Source of the DNA: Fragilariopsis cylindrus CCMP1102
Lineage: Eukaryota > Bacillariophyta > Bacillariophyceae > Bacillariales > Bacillariaceae
Reading direction: 5' to 3'
Assembly (NCBI GenBank): GCA_900095095.1
Contig: FMBT01000350.1
Location: 62,001-126,000 of the forward strand
Length of the DNA stretch: 64,000 nucleotides
How positions within the stretch are numbered: position 1 is the first letter of the stretch; every line of letters begins with the position of its first letter. Of this stretch, positions 43,656 through 56,211 are shown piece after piece. The notes below the pieces were generated by a model, which was not told the DNA's origin, searched no databases, and saw only the letters and a list, made by a program, of their open reading frames with translations. A program made the translations under genes and the position numbers.

Positions 43656-44395
43656 ATGAAGTTTTCGTTATTTTGTTCCTATCATCGATTGCCTCCTCCT
43701 GCTCCACCGTTGAAGGATTTGTCACTCCACCGCAACATCATCATGTCGTTCGTAGTAGTCCTACTTTATTTATGAACAATCCAACGACGACAATACGAGC
43801 AAGATCAAGATATAGTAGTAGTAGTAGTTTAAATAATGATTTTGGTGGTGGTGGATCTGATTTTGGTTCAGCAATGCCTGCTAAACCAGAAATATCAGTT
43901 GATGAGCAAATGAATCAAGCTGCGTATGATTTTATTGAAAATATGGAAAATGCATTATCTGAAAAATCAACAAAGGCACCACCAGAATTGGCTGCATTAA
44001 AAGAGGCACGTAAAAATAATGCATCCAAGGAAGAAATTGCCGCTAAGGTATATGACTTAATGATAGAACGCGCAATGTTGTACGATGAAGATCCTGATAC
44101 GGGTAGTCTATCACCAACAGGATTTGATGATATACCTAATAATTTAGATATACCAGAAGTTAAGAAAGAATTCAAACATTTATATGCCTACGGAATGAAC
44201 CTAATGAAAAAAGGATTTATAGATGGAGAAGCATTGAAGGAAACAGTAGTAGAACGACTAGTGAAACGTACTGGTCTTACACCGAAGAGTTTGATACATG
44301 GCTTGGATATTAAACAACAACAAATAGCTATGTATACAATAATAATGAGAGCGACAAACGATCGGAAAAGAAACAAAAGTACATGCTCTAGCTAG
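43656..44395 (+). CDS. Plastid-targeted protein of unknown function (one-base frame break near start)
   Basis: From ATG 43656 the frame reads MKFSLF and then must shift at the T4 run 43671-43674. One more T gives MKFSLFLFLSSIASS and 741 nt in total, 247 codons. The restored N-terminus is a clear signal peptide ending STVEGFVTPP, a Phe-containing diatom plastid-targeting motif. A transit-like Ser/Arg stretch follows, then a mostly helical mature domain (about 75-240) with ISVDEQMNQAAYDFIENME, a conserved-looking acidic loop (DEDPDTGSLSPTGFDDIP) and KHLYAYGMNLMKKGFIDGE. I do not recognise the family. Confidence 0.7.
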
Positions 44396-45005
44396 TGTTG
44401 TACCAACAATTTTATGTTATGATGCGCTGCTGTGAATGATATAATTGATAATTCAGGTATTTTATAGTAAATAAAGTATTTTATACATCTTTCTTATTTA
44501 CTTTCTTATGGAAGATAAATGAGTGGAGTTCTTATCATTTCATCTTATTTAAGTGTAATACCGGTAGTATACACACGCAATAAATAAGTCCGGAAATTTT
44601 CATGAGTTTAATGTATACTAGAGCTAGATTTATTTGTCTCTTTATAGTGCCGTAGTAGCGTACTAGCACTTTGATCGATTAATGTGCAGCAAGCATCATT
44701 AAAAAGAAGAAAGATTCAAGTAAGGACAGTAGGTTGTCTGTCGTTGATAATTTTTTAGATGGATAGTATCTCCATATATATATATATATATATAGTATAC
44801 ATTTCGTTGGTGATTATTTGATAGGCCTCTTGCTTGACGTACTGCATATATCATCCTCCAAATTCTACCACGATACAGTATCAAATATATACTATTAGTT
44901 GATTTGATTTTGATTCAATCATTCATTCATTTCTTCCATTATCGGACGAACACGTTATTTTACAACTTACTTCTTCTTCTCTTTTCTCAACAATAGGTCT
45001 AAAAA
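44396..45005. other. Intergenic region, nothing recognised
   Basis: 610 bp, AT-rich, with an (AT)n tract at about 44774-44794. No supported gene. Confidence 0.45.
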
Positions 45006-45704
45006 TCAGAATTTTGAATTTCTTTTCTTTTTAAGAAGTGACGGTTTCGAATTATTATTACTGCTCATTCTTGAAGATGACGAAGTAGATCGTCCTACCG
45101 ACTTTTGTTGTTGTTGTTGTTTACGTCGAATACCTTTCCTATTATTATTATTGTTTTTCTTGTTATTAGTATTGGTAGTAGTAGTAGTAGTATTTGGGAG
45201 GATAGCATAGTAGAAAGGGCATCGGTATTGTGCATTCTAACTAATGCATCCACTACCTCAAACTGTGACGACACTGTGTAGCATTCTTATTGTCATTATC
45301 AATTTTTAATTGATTGTCTTTTATAGATTTTAATCGTTTCTGTAAAGCTTCTTGCATTTTAATTTCTTCCTGTTCTTGTATTGCCGTTGTTTTCGTTCTT
45401 TTTCTTTCACTATCAATAATTCTCTGCGGCACTTTTATTTATATTATTATTATTATTTTTGCCATGGCCATGGCCATTATTGTTTCCACCAAATTCCGAA
45501 AAGTCAAGTCCTTGTGCAAAGCAACTTTCAAAGCCACCGCCACTTCGCCTCCGCCACCGTCACCGTCACCGTCACCGTCACCGTCACTTCCGCACTGCCA
45601 CTATCACGGTTTCCACCAAAAATGGACTCAACTGTCGTTAACTTGTTAGTATCTTTGATTGTCGCCCGTTGAAGACTCGAAGGCCAAGACGAAGACGTTA
45701 CCAT
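45006..45704 (-). pseudogene. Frame-disrupted minus-strand gene, family unknown
   Basis: Coding-like segments lie in different frames on the minus strand. From ATG 45704 one reads SSSWPSSLQRATIKDTNKL, TTVESIFGGNRD and a GTGACG repeat. Then in another frame comes GGGFESCFAQGLDFSEFGG with Asn and Gly-His runs. In a third frame comes VPQRIIDSERKRTKTTAIQ with a coiled-coil-like stretch. Near the end are FEVVDALVRMHNTDALS and a basic tail RKGIRRKQQQQQKSVGRS ending at 45006. Either several short introns or several one-base errors separate these pieces; I could not find a consistent splice model. It may be a live gene with sequence errors or a decaying copy. Confidence 0.4.
45555..45584. repeat. (CACCGT)5 tandem repeat
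   Basis: Five copies of a hexamer within the frame-disrupted gene. On the coding strand the repeat can be read as Val-Thr or Gly-Asp dipeptides depending on frame. Confidence 0.85.
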
Positions 45705-46233
45705 CGTGAAATTTCTGATTTTTAATTATAATTTTTAATAATTGTGAAAAAAAGAAAAATCGTGAACGAATTTTTGTAAACTAAGAAAAAAAATATTTTG
45801 ATGACGTGCGACTACCAGACCATCATGTGCTGTAATCTTATGCTTTTTGTTGTGACGTTCGGCGAAGAATGTGATGCTTTCATTTTTTGATGAGTGAGTG
45901 AGTGGCTGTCCAACAGGCCCGTGCTTCGACCTTTGCTTTGCTCAAATGCAAACCCAAGAAATGCTAGACAAGCAGTGATGAAGTGTAAAGACAAACATAC
46001 ATGATTGCAGCCATTACGAAAGTTAAAAAGTACCGTATCAACCTTTTAACTAAAAAGTCAGTCGTTCGAAAAACAATAAGCAGATTAGAATTACCTTACT
46101 ACGCTACAGTATATAGACTCTGGTTTCGTCAAAGTCAAATCATTACCTGTTTGAAAAAAGAAAGAAAAAAACTCTAGCCTTCATCACATACTACAATATA
46201 TCGAAAGCTCATAATATATATATAACAACCATC
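45705..46233. other. Intergenic divergent region
   Basis: 529 bp without a supported gene. Short direct GAGTGAGTGAGTG repeat at about 45892-45904. Confidence 0.4.
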
Positions 46234-46914
46234 ATGTCGTCTACACTTACTACAGCATTACTGCGACGAACGCCAACCTTGATCAATAGTATATCACGAA
46301 CTAGTAGTAAATACTACTCATCTACTACCTCTTTCGAAGATAGCGTCAGTGTTACTTATGAGAATAATAATACTCAACATCAACAACAACGAATGCAAAC
46401 TACTCAAACAACAACAACACAATCATCATCACAATCATCATCATCACATTTAGTATCACCCTATCAAGAAATATTTGATACAATTTCCAATGGTAAAACA
46501 TTTTTAGGTACAACTGAATTTCAATATCCAACTATTAAAACATTAAAATGTGGTATACCAGAACATAAATTAAAATATAAAACAACCACCTATGGTCGTT
46601 TATTAGAAGAACCCTTTGTTCGACCCAATGAACATCGTGTGACAGTACAAATTGCCATTCGTCATATACCCTTTACCAATGAGATACAACAACATGTATT
46701 AAAAGAAATTGTTGGTAATCGATTAAATGAGGAAACTGGTATATTACAATTAAGTTCCTCACAATTTGGATCAAGAATTGAAAATAAACGTCATGTGGTA
46801 TCAATGTTAGAACGTGCTATTGAATCAGCTAAAACATTAGCATTACGTGTAGAAGAGAATGAAGAAAATGATAGTAAAGAAATGATACTAGTAATGATGG
46901 TGATGAAAAGGTAA
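46234..46914 (+). CDS. MRPS35: Mitochondrial ribosomal protein mS35-like
   Basis: 226 residues, intronless. The N-terminus (MSSTLTTALLRRTPTLINS) is a mitochondrial-type presequence, followed by Gln/Thr/Ser low complexity. The C-terminal 110 residues hold the mS35 domain: RVTVQIAIRHIPFTNEIQ, then LKEIVGNRLNEETGILQLSS and ENKRHVVSMLERAIESAK. This is the beta-alpha-beta pattern shared with human and yeast mS35 on the small mitoribosomal subunit head. Synonymous codon choice is strongly A/T-ending. The last 20 residues (EENDSKEMILVMMVMKR) look unlike the family and may reflect a late frame change or natural extension. Confidence 0.7.
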   Translation: MSSTLTTALLRRTPTLINSISRTSSKYYSSTTSFEDSVSVTYENNNTQHQQQRMQTTQTTTTQSSSQSSSSHLVSPYQEIFDTISNGKTFLGTTEFQYPTIKTLKCGIPEHKLKYKTTTYGRLLEEPFVRPNEHRVTVQIAIRHIPFTNEIQQHVLKEIVGNRLNEETGILQLSSSQFGSRIENKRHVVSMLERAIESAKTLALRVEENEENDSKEMILVMMVMKR

Positions 46915-47304
46915 CATCGTAAATAAAAAGACAGAAAGAAAGAACGAACGAAGTGTATTTACATAAATACTTGCCAGCAAAGAAATGGCGGCTACATTCT
47001 ACATATATATTGAGGTATTGTACGCGTGCGCTCATACAATAATCATTTATTAATAATCATAATTGCATATCTGTAACAATAAACAATTAATCTAATAAAA
47101 TACAAGTAAGTAGAGCAAGTAGTAGTAGTAGTATTACACTTGAAGTAGGACTAGTAAAATTGCATCTATACATACTATATATGAGTAAATTATATCTAGC
47201 TAGGTAGCTTATATTCAACTAACTTATAAAGGGTAATTATCCATTGCACTGTACTGTACTGTACTGTACTGTACTGTACTCAAAAAATCAGATTCAAATT
47301 TACT
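46915..47304. other. Convergent intergenic region with GTACT repeat
   Basis: 390 bp with the tandem repeat listed separately. No gene seen. Confidence 0.5.
47251..47280. repeat. (GTACT)6 microsatellite
   Basis: Six perfect pentamer copies, preceded by a GCACT variant. The same GTAC/CAGTAC strings recur in several other intergenic regions of the window. Confidence 0.9.
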
Positions 47305-50300
47305 TCAATCATATAGATCACCTGCAGGACGGGGTTTCTCTAAATCTTCTTGAATTGCATCCAAACCAATCTCTAAAGATTCTAATACCCTCTTTTTATG
47401 TTGAAGTTCCTTTCGACGACTAACCAATAACATATGTTTGGTGTATGCATATTCCATTGATGCCTCTAATTCAATTAATCGTGACAATGCTAACATAATA
47501 CCAGTTGGTTTTCCTTTTGGTGGTGGTTTTATTTTTAGTGGTTGTTTTTGTTTCTGTTTCTTCGTATCATTATCTTTTCCTCCTTCTCCTATGTCAACAT
47601 CAATAACTTCTCCTTTTATTTGTGCTGTTTTTATCGCACTATTATTCACAACCACAACGTCTTTTTCTTCTGCTTTTATTGTTGTTGATGTTGATGATGA
47701 TTTGCTATTATTATTGTTTTTGTTCTCTTGAAAGTTGTTAGATGGTGGTGGTGTAAAATTCGATGATGTTTCACGATTGAGAGCCATCGATGCAAAAGAA
47801 GAAGCTGATTTTGGTTGTGTAAATGCATCATCTTCGCCTCGCCTGGCGGTCCAGTTATTATTACCTTCGTTGTTCCTATTAGAATTGTGATGGTAGGATG
47901 AATGTACAAAGTGCGGATCTCGATCTCGATCTGCTCCTCGTTCTTCACGATTGGCAGGTGGAAAATTTCGTTGATAATCTCCACCTATACCTCTACCTCT
48001 ACCTCCCCCATCACGCTGTCCAAATCTTCCACCACCAAAGTCAGACGATCTTCCACGACCCCTTCCACCAAAGTCAGATGATCTTCCACGACCCCTTCCA
48101 CCGAAGTCAGATGATCTACCACGACCCCTTCCTGTGAATCCACGTCCATCGCGCCCCACCACGACCTCTATAATTTTCTGAAAATGAACCTCGATCATGC
48201 TCCGAGAAGGAATTTCTATCAGAAAACGATGAAAATGGAGGAGAATGAGAAGGACCAGAATTGTTAATGGGGCCCCCACCACCATCGTCATCTCTTATAC
48301 TCGGCCCGGGATGTTTTTGATTTTGATGATAGGTAGGAGCAGGAGTCTCTGCATCATGTACAGTAGAAGAATTCCGACGTGCCATGACTGCGAGTGGAGG
48401 AATAGGTGATCGACTGCGATTATCAGGTGGTCCTCCTTGGAAGTTATTAGATATGCTATTGATGTTGCTGTTACTATTGCTGCTGCTGTTATGGTCATCA
48501 GTACGATTTGTGGATTCTCTTCCTCCTGACCGAAATCGCGATCGAGGATCTCCCGGTGGAAAGTCCCGATCTCGATCTACCGTGTCGCCTTGTGGTTGCG
48601 ATTGTGGTGGTTTGGTAGATCCGGGACCATTATTATATAAATCTCTCCTTTGATCAATTTCATTATTTGGGAAATCTGGACGATTGTTATTATTGTTCGG
48701 TCGTGAATTATTATTATGTGATGACTCATTGTCTCGGAATCCTAAAGGTCCCCCGTGACGATCTCTACTATATTCTTCTTCTCGGCGTGCTGGATGTGCT
48801 CCTCTAATTGCGGAAGATTGCCCTCCGCCTATTTTATCGACAGGTTCATCGCTCGGACGCATATCTTGTTGCTCCGGTCTTTGATTTCCGCGATAATTAT
48901 TTCGAAGATGAGACTGATCATCATTCAGTCTACCACCCCGAGATGCTTCGTTGTGATGTTGTACTTCACCACGACCACCACGGTCATTGTAGATTGGTTT
49001 ATTTATATCTCTTTCAGATTCTCTTGGTCCGCCGAAGTTCCTACCATTATAATCATTGTTACTGTTGTTTGGTACTTGTCTATTGATCTGATCATTATCA
49101 TGTGGACCATAATCGTTGGATTTGGTCTCTTGTCATGTGCTGTTCAATGTGACGGAAATCATCATCGTCGCGTCTCCGTTTCCCAAATCTATCATCTGGG
49201 GCAACTTCCAGGCTTCCCTCTTTTCTCATGTCGGTCTCTTTTAAATACTGCTATAGCTACTACTTCCCAGTGATGGCCTTCCACTTCCAGACGCATGGTA
49301 TCTATCATTTTGTCGTATATATCCTTCTCTTTGCTCACCTCGAAACGGTTGTTGTTGATCTCTTGGATCGTCACGGGTCGAATCTCGAGGAACGAAACGG
49401 AGTCCATCTCGTGGCGGCGCCAAGTCTCTAGTAGGCCCATCTCTTCTTGGCATAGTATCTCTAGGTCCATCTCTTCTTGGTAAATCTCTGGGAGGGAAAG
49501 CTCCATCTCTTCGTGGTAAATCACTGGGAAGGAAATCTCCATCTCTTCGTGGTAAATCTCTGGAAGGAAAATCTCGATTTGGTTGTTCATCTCTTTTTGG
49601 CAAGTCTCGTCGTGGTGATATAATATTATCTCGATTATTTCCGTCCCGTTCCAATTCCCGTGGTCCATCTCTCATAGGTCCGTCTCTATTCTTATTGGTT
49701 CACTCCTCGGATAGGTCCGACACGATCACGCGGCACAAAATTTCGATGTCCATCTCGGGGCAAGTCTCGGGGCGTTGATAATTCTCTGTTATTGTTATTT
49801 TCTCTATCTCTACCATTATTATTGTCTATGACTATATTATAAGAAGATTCTCGTCTTCCACTGCTACTGTCAAACCTACCAGCACCACGTCCTCTTCCAC
49901 CAAAATCTCCTCTTCCACCTCTGTCATCATCACGAGCACCACGTCCTCTTCCACCAAAGTCTCTCTCACGAGATCTATCTATATGTGTGTCCCGTGGTGT
50001 TGACAATTCTCTGCAGTTTCTCTTTCTCTGGTAGTTTCTCTTTCTCTACCATTATTATTGTTAATTGATAAACCGTTATTATTATCGTCCATCCCTCTAA
50101 AAGAAGATTCTCTTCCATTATCATCATCCATACCTCTAAAAGAAGATTCTCGTCTATTATCATCATCCATACCTCTATAGGAAGAATCTCGTCTATCATC
50201 CATACCACTGAAAGAAGAATCTCGTCTGGTGTCTCCACCTCTACCTCTCCCACCGAAGTCTCTATCATCGTGATATCTCCCACCTCTCCCTCTTCCACGC

Positions 50301-51750
50301 CCATCAAAGTCTCTCCCTCCTCTGCCTCTTCCTCGTCCACGCCCGGTGTCGCTATCAAACCTGCTATCAAACCTACCAGCACCGCGTCCTCTCCCGCCTC
50401 TACCACCACGGCCTTTATCAAAATCCCCTCCTCTTCCACCGTAAAGGGGACGGTCGCGAGAGTCACGGTCACGATCATCCCTTTCAAATCTTCCTCTGCG
50501 ATCGAAATCATCACCACGGTCGTTATTGGTACTCATGCGTCTGTCCGCATTACTGTTGTTGTTGTTGCTGCTATTGTTGCTATTAATGCTGCTATTACTA
50601 TTGATACTGCTATTATTATTATTATTGTTAATGATATTGTTGTTGTTGTTGTTTTTATTATTCGTGTCACTACCACCAAGATTACTATCGTTGTTGTTGT
50701 TGTTGTTGGCGTTATTCGTGCTCCCTCTTAATGGACGATCAAGTGATGACGGTGTTGGTTTAGGAGGAGTCGGCGATAATTCTCCACTCTCATAGCCACT
50801 ATCACTATCATTATCATTCGAAGATTTACCGGTATTTGTATTTGGATCTTTATTTATGTTTGTGTTTGTATTTGTGTTGCTGCGACTCGTCGGTAAAGAT
50901 GATAACGATGATGATGGTCGTTCAGAGCGTTCGGTTAATAAGGGCCGATCCGATCGGTCTAATGACGGCAACGTTGTTGCTGTTGTTGTTGATGCGTTAT
51001 TGTTATTATTGTATCGGTCTTCACTAAATGAACTACTACTACTACTATTATGGTAACGGCCACCCCTTCCTCTACCACCGAAGTCTCTCCCTCCTCTGCC
51101 TCTACCTCGTCCACGCCCACCGTCGAATGATCTACCGCCAATATAACCTCTTCCTCTCCCTCCACGACCTCTTCCTCCTCCACGTCCTCTACCACGCCCA
51201 TCTCGATTGTAGGGAGGAGATGATGAACGACGACTACCATTATCACGATCACGATCGCGTTGTTCGTCTCGTTCTCTTTCACGTTCTGATCGTACATATG
51301 TTGGTGGAGGACCACTAGCTAAAGAAGCATATGATGACCCTCCTCCTTCTCCTCCTCCTCTTCCTCCTGACGATGATTGTTGCTGTTGACCTCTACCACC
51401 ACCTTCGCCCCTAATAAATCGATAGTTGCGTCATTTGTAATAATAGAAATTAAATAATACATTTTTAATTTAACAACCACGACAAAAAAATGAATTAAAG
51501 AAAGAGCGGAAATTTCGTTTAGAAAATGGAAGTAGAAGGAAAATCCATGAGAAGAAAAATCACATCGTTTTATACGTCAACAGTGACAGACAGCAAACAG
51601 CAAATAGAGAGAAAATCATTCATAAACAATACAATAGCACAAAACAGCATTATTCATTGGAAAAATATAAATCACTCTCGCTATACATACATACTCGCTC
51701 GTCGATGTTTCTTACCTCCAAGAACTCCGTTGGTCTCTTCGATTTTCCAT
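47305..51750 (-). CDS. Giant RGG/DRD-repeat RNA-binding-type protein, frame-interrupted
   Basis: Exon 1 (51716-51750) encodes MENRRDQRSSW. A GTAAG donor and TTAG acceptor lead to exon 2 from 51410. That exon begins GEGGGRGQQQQ and runs 1.4 kb in one frame, with blocks of GGRGRG, DRD and SR dipeptides. Further 3' the same composition continues but the frame changes at about 50010, 49700, 49250, 49120 and 48154-48157 (a C4 run). The C-terminal 70 residues are different and ordered: PTGIMLALSRLIELEASMEYA and a helical, coiled-coil-like stretch ending GDLYD. RGG boxes bind RNA and are arginine-methylated, so a nuclear mRNP role is likely. No RRM, KH or helicase motif is visible. Whether it is intact needs cDNA. 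Confidence 0.6.
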
Positions 51751-52250
51751 TTTAGTTCGGATTTCTTCTAGCTTTAGCTCTAACTCTAGTTAACACTGGT
51801 AAAATGAAATACGTTCGTCGAGTAGCTAGCTAGACACCTATCAACAGGTCCTGTTTGTTCCGATGTTACTTTATTGTAATTGTTGGTGTGTACAAGTTGG
51901 AAAATGGAAAAATGGAAAAATTACACGAACAATTTTGTAGATTGAAAGAAAAGTGAGTCGAGTCGTACGTACGACGTACGTTTACTGTACGTAATGAATT
52001 GAAATCACGCGGAGATATTGAATATCACGCTCACATCATTTATTTATTTTATCACCATTATTGATTATGTTTCTTATGATTTATGATTTCAAGATTCAAT
52101 TCTCGATTGTCATTTTGTAACGACAACACTTTTGACACAACAACAACAACAACAACAACATACCGCAACTTGAGAAATACACATATCGTACACAAAGTTA
52201 AATTGATACGTCGAATAGTAGTAGAAATAATAACACTGACTTAATTTACA
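51751..52250. other. Intergenic divergent region
   Basis: 500 bp between divergent start codons. A strongly palindromic CGTACGTACGACGTACG lies near 51965-51981 and a (CAA)n near 52139-52160. No gene seen. Confidence 0.45.
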
Positions 52251-53587
52251 ATGGCATATTCAGATCCAAGCGTCGACGTCGCCGTTGACAATAACGATAA
52301 TAAGAACGATGATACATATGATGATGAATCTGAACTAGTTCCTATTGTATTACAAGATTTACGTCGATTTTTGAAACGCGATGGTCGTCCAGCATCATTA
52401 TTCGATATGAGTGTTATGGCAACACCTGTTGCTGCCATTAAGGCTTTGTTGGGTGTTGTTGAACGATCCAATGCAACAACTATGATGGAATTACAAGATG
52501 AATTAAAACAGGCAAGGGAAATTGTTATGCAAGATTTTTTAAAACGACAACAGGAACCATGGATGCATTCCTCATCAGTATCATCATCATCATCATCACC
52601 TGGTTGTGGTAGTAGTGGTGGACGAAGTGGAGCACGGAATATGATTGCATTAGCAAGTGGATGTGATTTATTTTTGAAGTATGCAACACGAACATTTTTA
52701 GAACATGGTGACTTTGTTGCATCACGGAATCAAGTTGTTGAACGTGGACAACGATTTGCTGGTATTAGTTTGGCGGCACGTGATCGGATTGCACATATTG
52801 GTGCTGATTTTATTCAAGAGGGGCAGACAGTATTGACACATGGATGGAGTCGTGTGGTTGCATCAATTTTATTAAAAGCAGCTGAGACCAAACATTTTGA
52901 TATAATATTTCTAGAGGGCCGGCCTGATGCTGCCGGTGCAAAAGCAGCTCGTGCATATGCATCTCATGAAAGTAAAATCCCAACAACTGTTGTTTTAGAT
53001 TCAGCTATGGGATATGTTATGGAAAGTGTTGATGTTGTTTTAGTCGGTGCGGAGGCTGTTGTAGAAAATGGTGGTTTTGTTAACAAAATGGGAACATACG
53101 CATTAGCAACTTGTGCAAAAGGTAAGAAACGAACAGACAAACAAGTTCTCCCATTCTCACCATTATGATGTCGCTATTAAATCACTCACTAATTTTATAA
53201 TATATCATTCCACTCCATGCCACATACACATATGCATACACCAATAGCGCACGGGAAACCTTTTATGTTGCCTCTGAGAGCTACAAGTTCGCACGGTTGT
53301 ATCCATTGAATCAACAAGACCTACCGGTAATGGGTAACAACAGTCCCATCGAATTCGTCGATACAACAATAGCAGCTACAATACAGAATGAGGATGGAAA
53401 AGAAAGCAAAGAAGAAAAGCAACAGCAAGATAAATTATTTGAACCTGTAAATCTTCCCGAAAATGTTAGAGTCGAAAATTCTCCTTGTGACTTCACTCCT
53501 GCCAAATTTATCACTCTACTTTTTACCGATCTCGGTGTATTAACACCAAGCGCTGTTTCTGACGAGTTAATTCGTTTGTATCAATAA
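52251..53587 (+). CDS. EIF2B1: Translation initiation factor eIF2B subunit alpha
   Basis: Exons 52251-53121 and 53248-53587 (intron phase 1) encode 403 residues once one T is added to the T4 run 53261-53264; the length is then 404 codons exactly. The Rossmann-like domain has the family motifs TVLTHGWSRVVASILLKA, FEGRPD-like LEGRPDAAGAKAA and VDVVLVGAEAVVENGGFVNKMGTYALA. After the restored frame comes the GKPFYVASESYKFARLYPLN segment. The end, DFTPAKFITLLFTDLGVLTP with SAVSDELIRLYQ, is characteristic. eIF2B recharges eIF2 with GTP; alpha senses phosphorylated eIF2. An extra acidic and Ser/Gly-rich stretch lies in the N-terminal half. The break falls in one of the most conserved segments, so a consensus error is likely. 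Confidence 0.92.
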
Positions 53588-53973
53588 TATAATATAATAT
53601 AATTTATTTATACAAAAGCTAGTCCATTGATTTTAATTTACTCGATGACAATTTGATGGCAGGGTAAAGATATAACACCATAATATTTCATTAATAGATA
53701 GTAGTTATATCTACAATTTGCTCTAGTACATTATCTTTTAGAGGGGATGTGACTATCATTTACAGCGTATAATGAGGAATCCATCATCAGAAATGAAAGT
53801 GCTTTGTAGAAATTGCTTGATTTGAGTAACATCCAATAAGATGTAGAATCGCAGTTCAAATAACCAGATCTAAGGACACGAGACTCTCTAAAATATGCAA
53901 AGACTATTGAATATAAGATCTTGAGTAGAAGATTATATCATGATAAAGTTTTAAATAGCAATAAATGTTGATC
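53588..53973. other. Convergent 3' intergenic region
   Basis: 386 bp, AT-rich, nothing recognised. Confidence 0.45.
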
Positions 53974-55798
53974 TTATTTTCCATCGTCCTCTTCAGCGTC
54001 ATTATCATCGTCGTTGTCATCACCCTCGTCCGATTCTTCGCCACTTTCATCAGAAAGAGATTCATCACTGAATTCGTCGTCTTCTTGGTGACTCTTCTGT
54101 TGATCTTGAGAGACAATTTCTTTGTCGTGAGAAGCTTTCATTAGAAATGGGTTCATTTTTGCAAGACTAATCAAAACAGCCTCTTCGGTTCGAATGGTTC
54201 TACTGGCTTGGAAAGGACAAGTATTCAACCATAAGTCAAATAGCTTCGAGGAAGAAGACCCGGCTAGTTTGATAGACTCATCCGCATCAACACATTCTTC
54301 AATTCCCGCTACACCACCAAAAACGATCAACGAATGTTGGAATTTAGGTAACCGAAACTCTTATCTTCGACTGACTTACTTCCACGTTCGCTTGTACCAA
54401 TTTTTAAATCATATCCACCATCATCAGCGTAGGGACATTCCGCAAACACGTCGTTGATTGATTTTGCCATCCTCGTCGTATAACCCCAGTACGTACCATC
54501 ATCTTCTCGAGGTGCTGATGGAGAAACAACAATTCCCTTGATTTGCGCTGCCTTTCCATAAGCAGAGGGGTCGATCTGGACAGTGCATCGAATACCAGGA
54601 GTAATGTTTCGATCAATTCTAAGAGGGAGGGGTAGGGGGTGCGGCAGAACAACAGCAACAAATATATGGGTGAAAATGATGAGGAAATTACTCGCAGTCA
54701 TATACAGTCTGTGTTTAACACAACACGCAGCAGACATAGTTGATTCAAATTTTACAACAGACAAATGCACTTACTCGACCGGTCGGTTTCGGATTCCACA
54801 ATTAACAAGAGAGTTTCCATTTGAACTATTTTTGTTCATTACAACACCCTCTCGATATTTACTACGATCACCCTCACGAACATGATGTGGAGCATCCACT
54901 GGTGCTAACAGACCAGCAAATTGTAGATCGGGATGCATAGGAAAAAATTGTCGTCGTAGGTATTGAGGACATTCACAATATTGTAGTAGTCGAGCCATAA
55001 ATTCTTGATGTGTGGATCGAACTCGACGTGGTTGCTCATTATTATTATTTCTGATATATTATCACTTTTGGCATCATCTACTTTCTTCTCAGTAGGAATG
55101 TTTTGTTTTTCGTCATTATTTCCACCATCTTGCCTGTTTTTTTGTCGTTTGAAATCTCTCCATCCACCACCACTACCACTACTGTTGCCAGTCTTTCCTA
55201 ATTTATCATCAAAGACTATAATCTCATCAACATGATAAATTGTACAGGCACGAGCAATCTGACCAACTAGCAACGTTCGTAGCTCTCTTGTTTGACAATT
55301 AGAAAGAACACTTCCCGGTAAAGCAATACTCACAGTTGAAAACCGGGATTTGTTACGACAGGGGACAGTTTCCATCACTCTTCCGAATCGATGTCTCGAA
55401 ATATAGGAAGATTTGCCACCGCTATTCCTGTTGTTGTTGTGGTTCATACTTCCAGGTCTGTTGGTGGCGTTGGCGTTAGGATTGTCGTAGTTTCCGAATA
55501 AGGGTCGTTCACGTTGATGAGCGGGTCGTTCACGTTGCTGAGGCCTCGACGAATCATCGTCTTCATTGTTTGTTGCAGTTGCAGTTGATTGTTTCGTATC
55601 ATCTTTGCTGTATTTTCCAGGTGAGGTGACAGCATTTGTAGCATCATCTACGGACGATCTTGACTTCTTTGTCTTTTCGTCATTATTGGCTCCTCTAGGT
55701 CGAATACCACCACTCTCTTCAATCCGTTGACGTTTTTTTAGTTTACCTTCTTCTTTCCTTTGTTTCCTATCCTTTGTTTCAGAATCGGGGTCTGTCAT
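53974..55798 (-). CDS. SPOUT1: SPOUT1-type (C9orf114) RNA methyltransferase, two exons, two frame breaks
   Basis: Exons 54775-55798 and 53974-54618. A Lys/Arg-rich N-terminus (about 130 residues) precedes VSIALPGSVLSNCQTRELRTLL and YHVDEIIVFDD, the first strand-helix units of the SPOUT fold. Then come ARLLQYCECPQYLRRQFFP and FAGLLAPVDAPHHVREGD. Exon 2 carries GIVVSPSAPREDDGTYWGY, TIGTSERG-like KIGTSERGS and VFGGVAGIEEC, plus NTCPFQASRTIRTEEAVLISL, the knotted SAM-binding C-terminus. Frame breaks at the A3 tracts 54999-55001 and 54355-54357 are both restored by one added base each, giving 557 codons. The tail is acidic. Family members methylate rRNA or small RNA; human SPOUT1 is also linked to spindles. 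Confidence 0.88.
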
Positions 55799-56211
55799 TC
55801 TTAAAGGTCGATTTTATTTCGTGTACAGCAAGGGATTGATTGATATCTCTTTTGATATCGTTGCAAGTTCAAAGTACAGCTACAATTTCAAGCAAGTTCC
55901 TTGCTGTTACTTTCGATGTTTGCTTTATTCTGAGTTTCAAAAATCTTGATTTATTAGCCTTGATGGGTTTAGATGAAGGACGAGCAACATTTCTTTTCTT
56001 TCAAAAAAATGAATGGTTCTCATGTGGAAATAAAGGGGACATTTCAGGGGGAATTTAGATATCCCCCAAATTAACCCATGAACTTTTTGATTTTCAATTT
56101 TGTAAAGATTTTTTTTCTAATTTTAAAAACAACTAAATCAATAACGATAATAATAAGGGAGGAAGAGAGAGGAGACTGAGAAAGAGAGAGGTTACGTCTA
56201 ACCAACCTATA
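55799..56211. other. Intergenic divergent promoter region
   Basis: 413 bp between the divergent SPOUT1-like and NIT2 start codons. It contains a purine run (GGGAGGAAGAGAGAGGAGAC) just upstream of the NIT2 ATG. No gene seen. Confidence 0.45.

Noticed and set aside
46829-47035. Antisense open frame over the 3' end of the mS35 gene
   Set aside because: Low-complexity hydrophobic composition, no homology by eye, fully overlapping a recognised gene.
50270-51056. Plus-strand Ser/Thr/Val and poly-Leu open frames within the RGG gene
   Set aside because: They mirror trinucleotide repeats encoding Asn and Gly/Arg on the minus strand, where the splice-supported frame lies.
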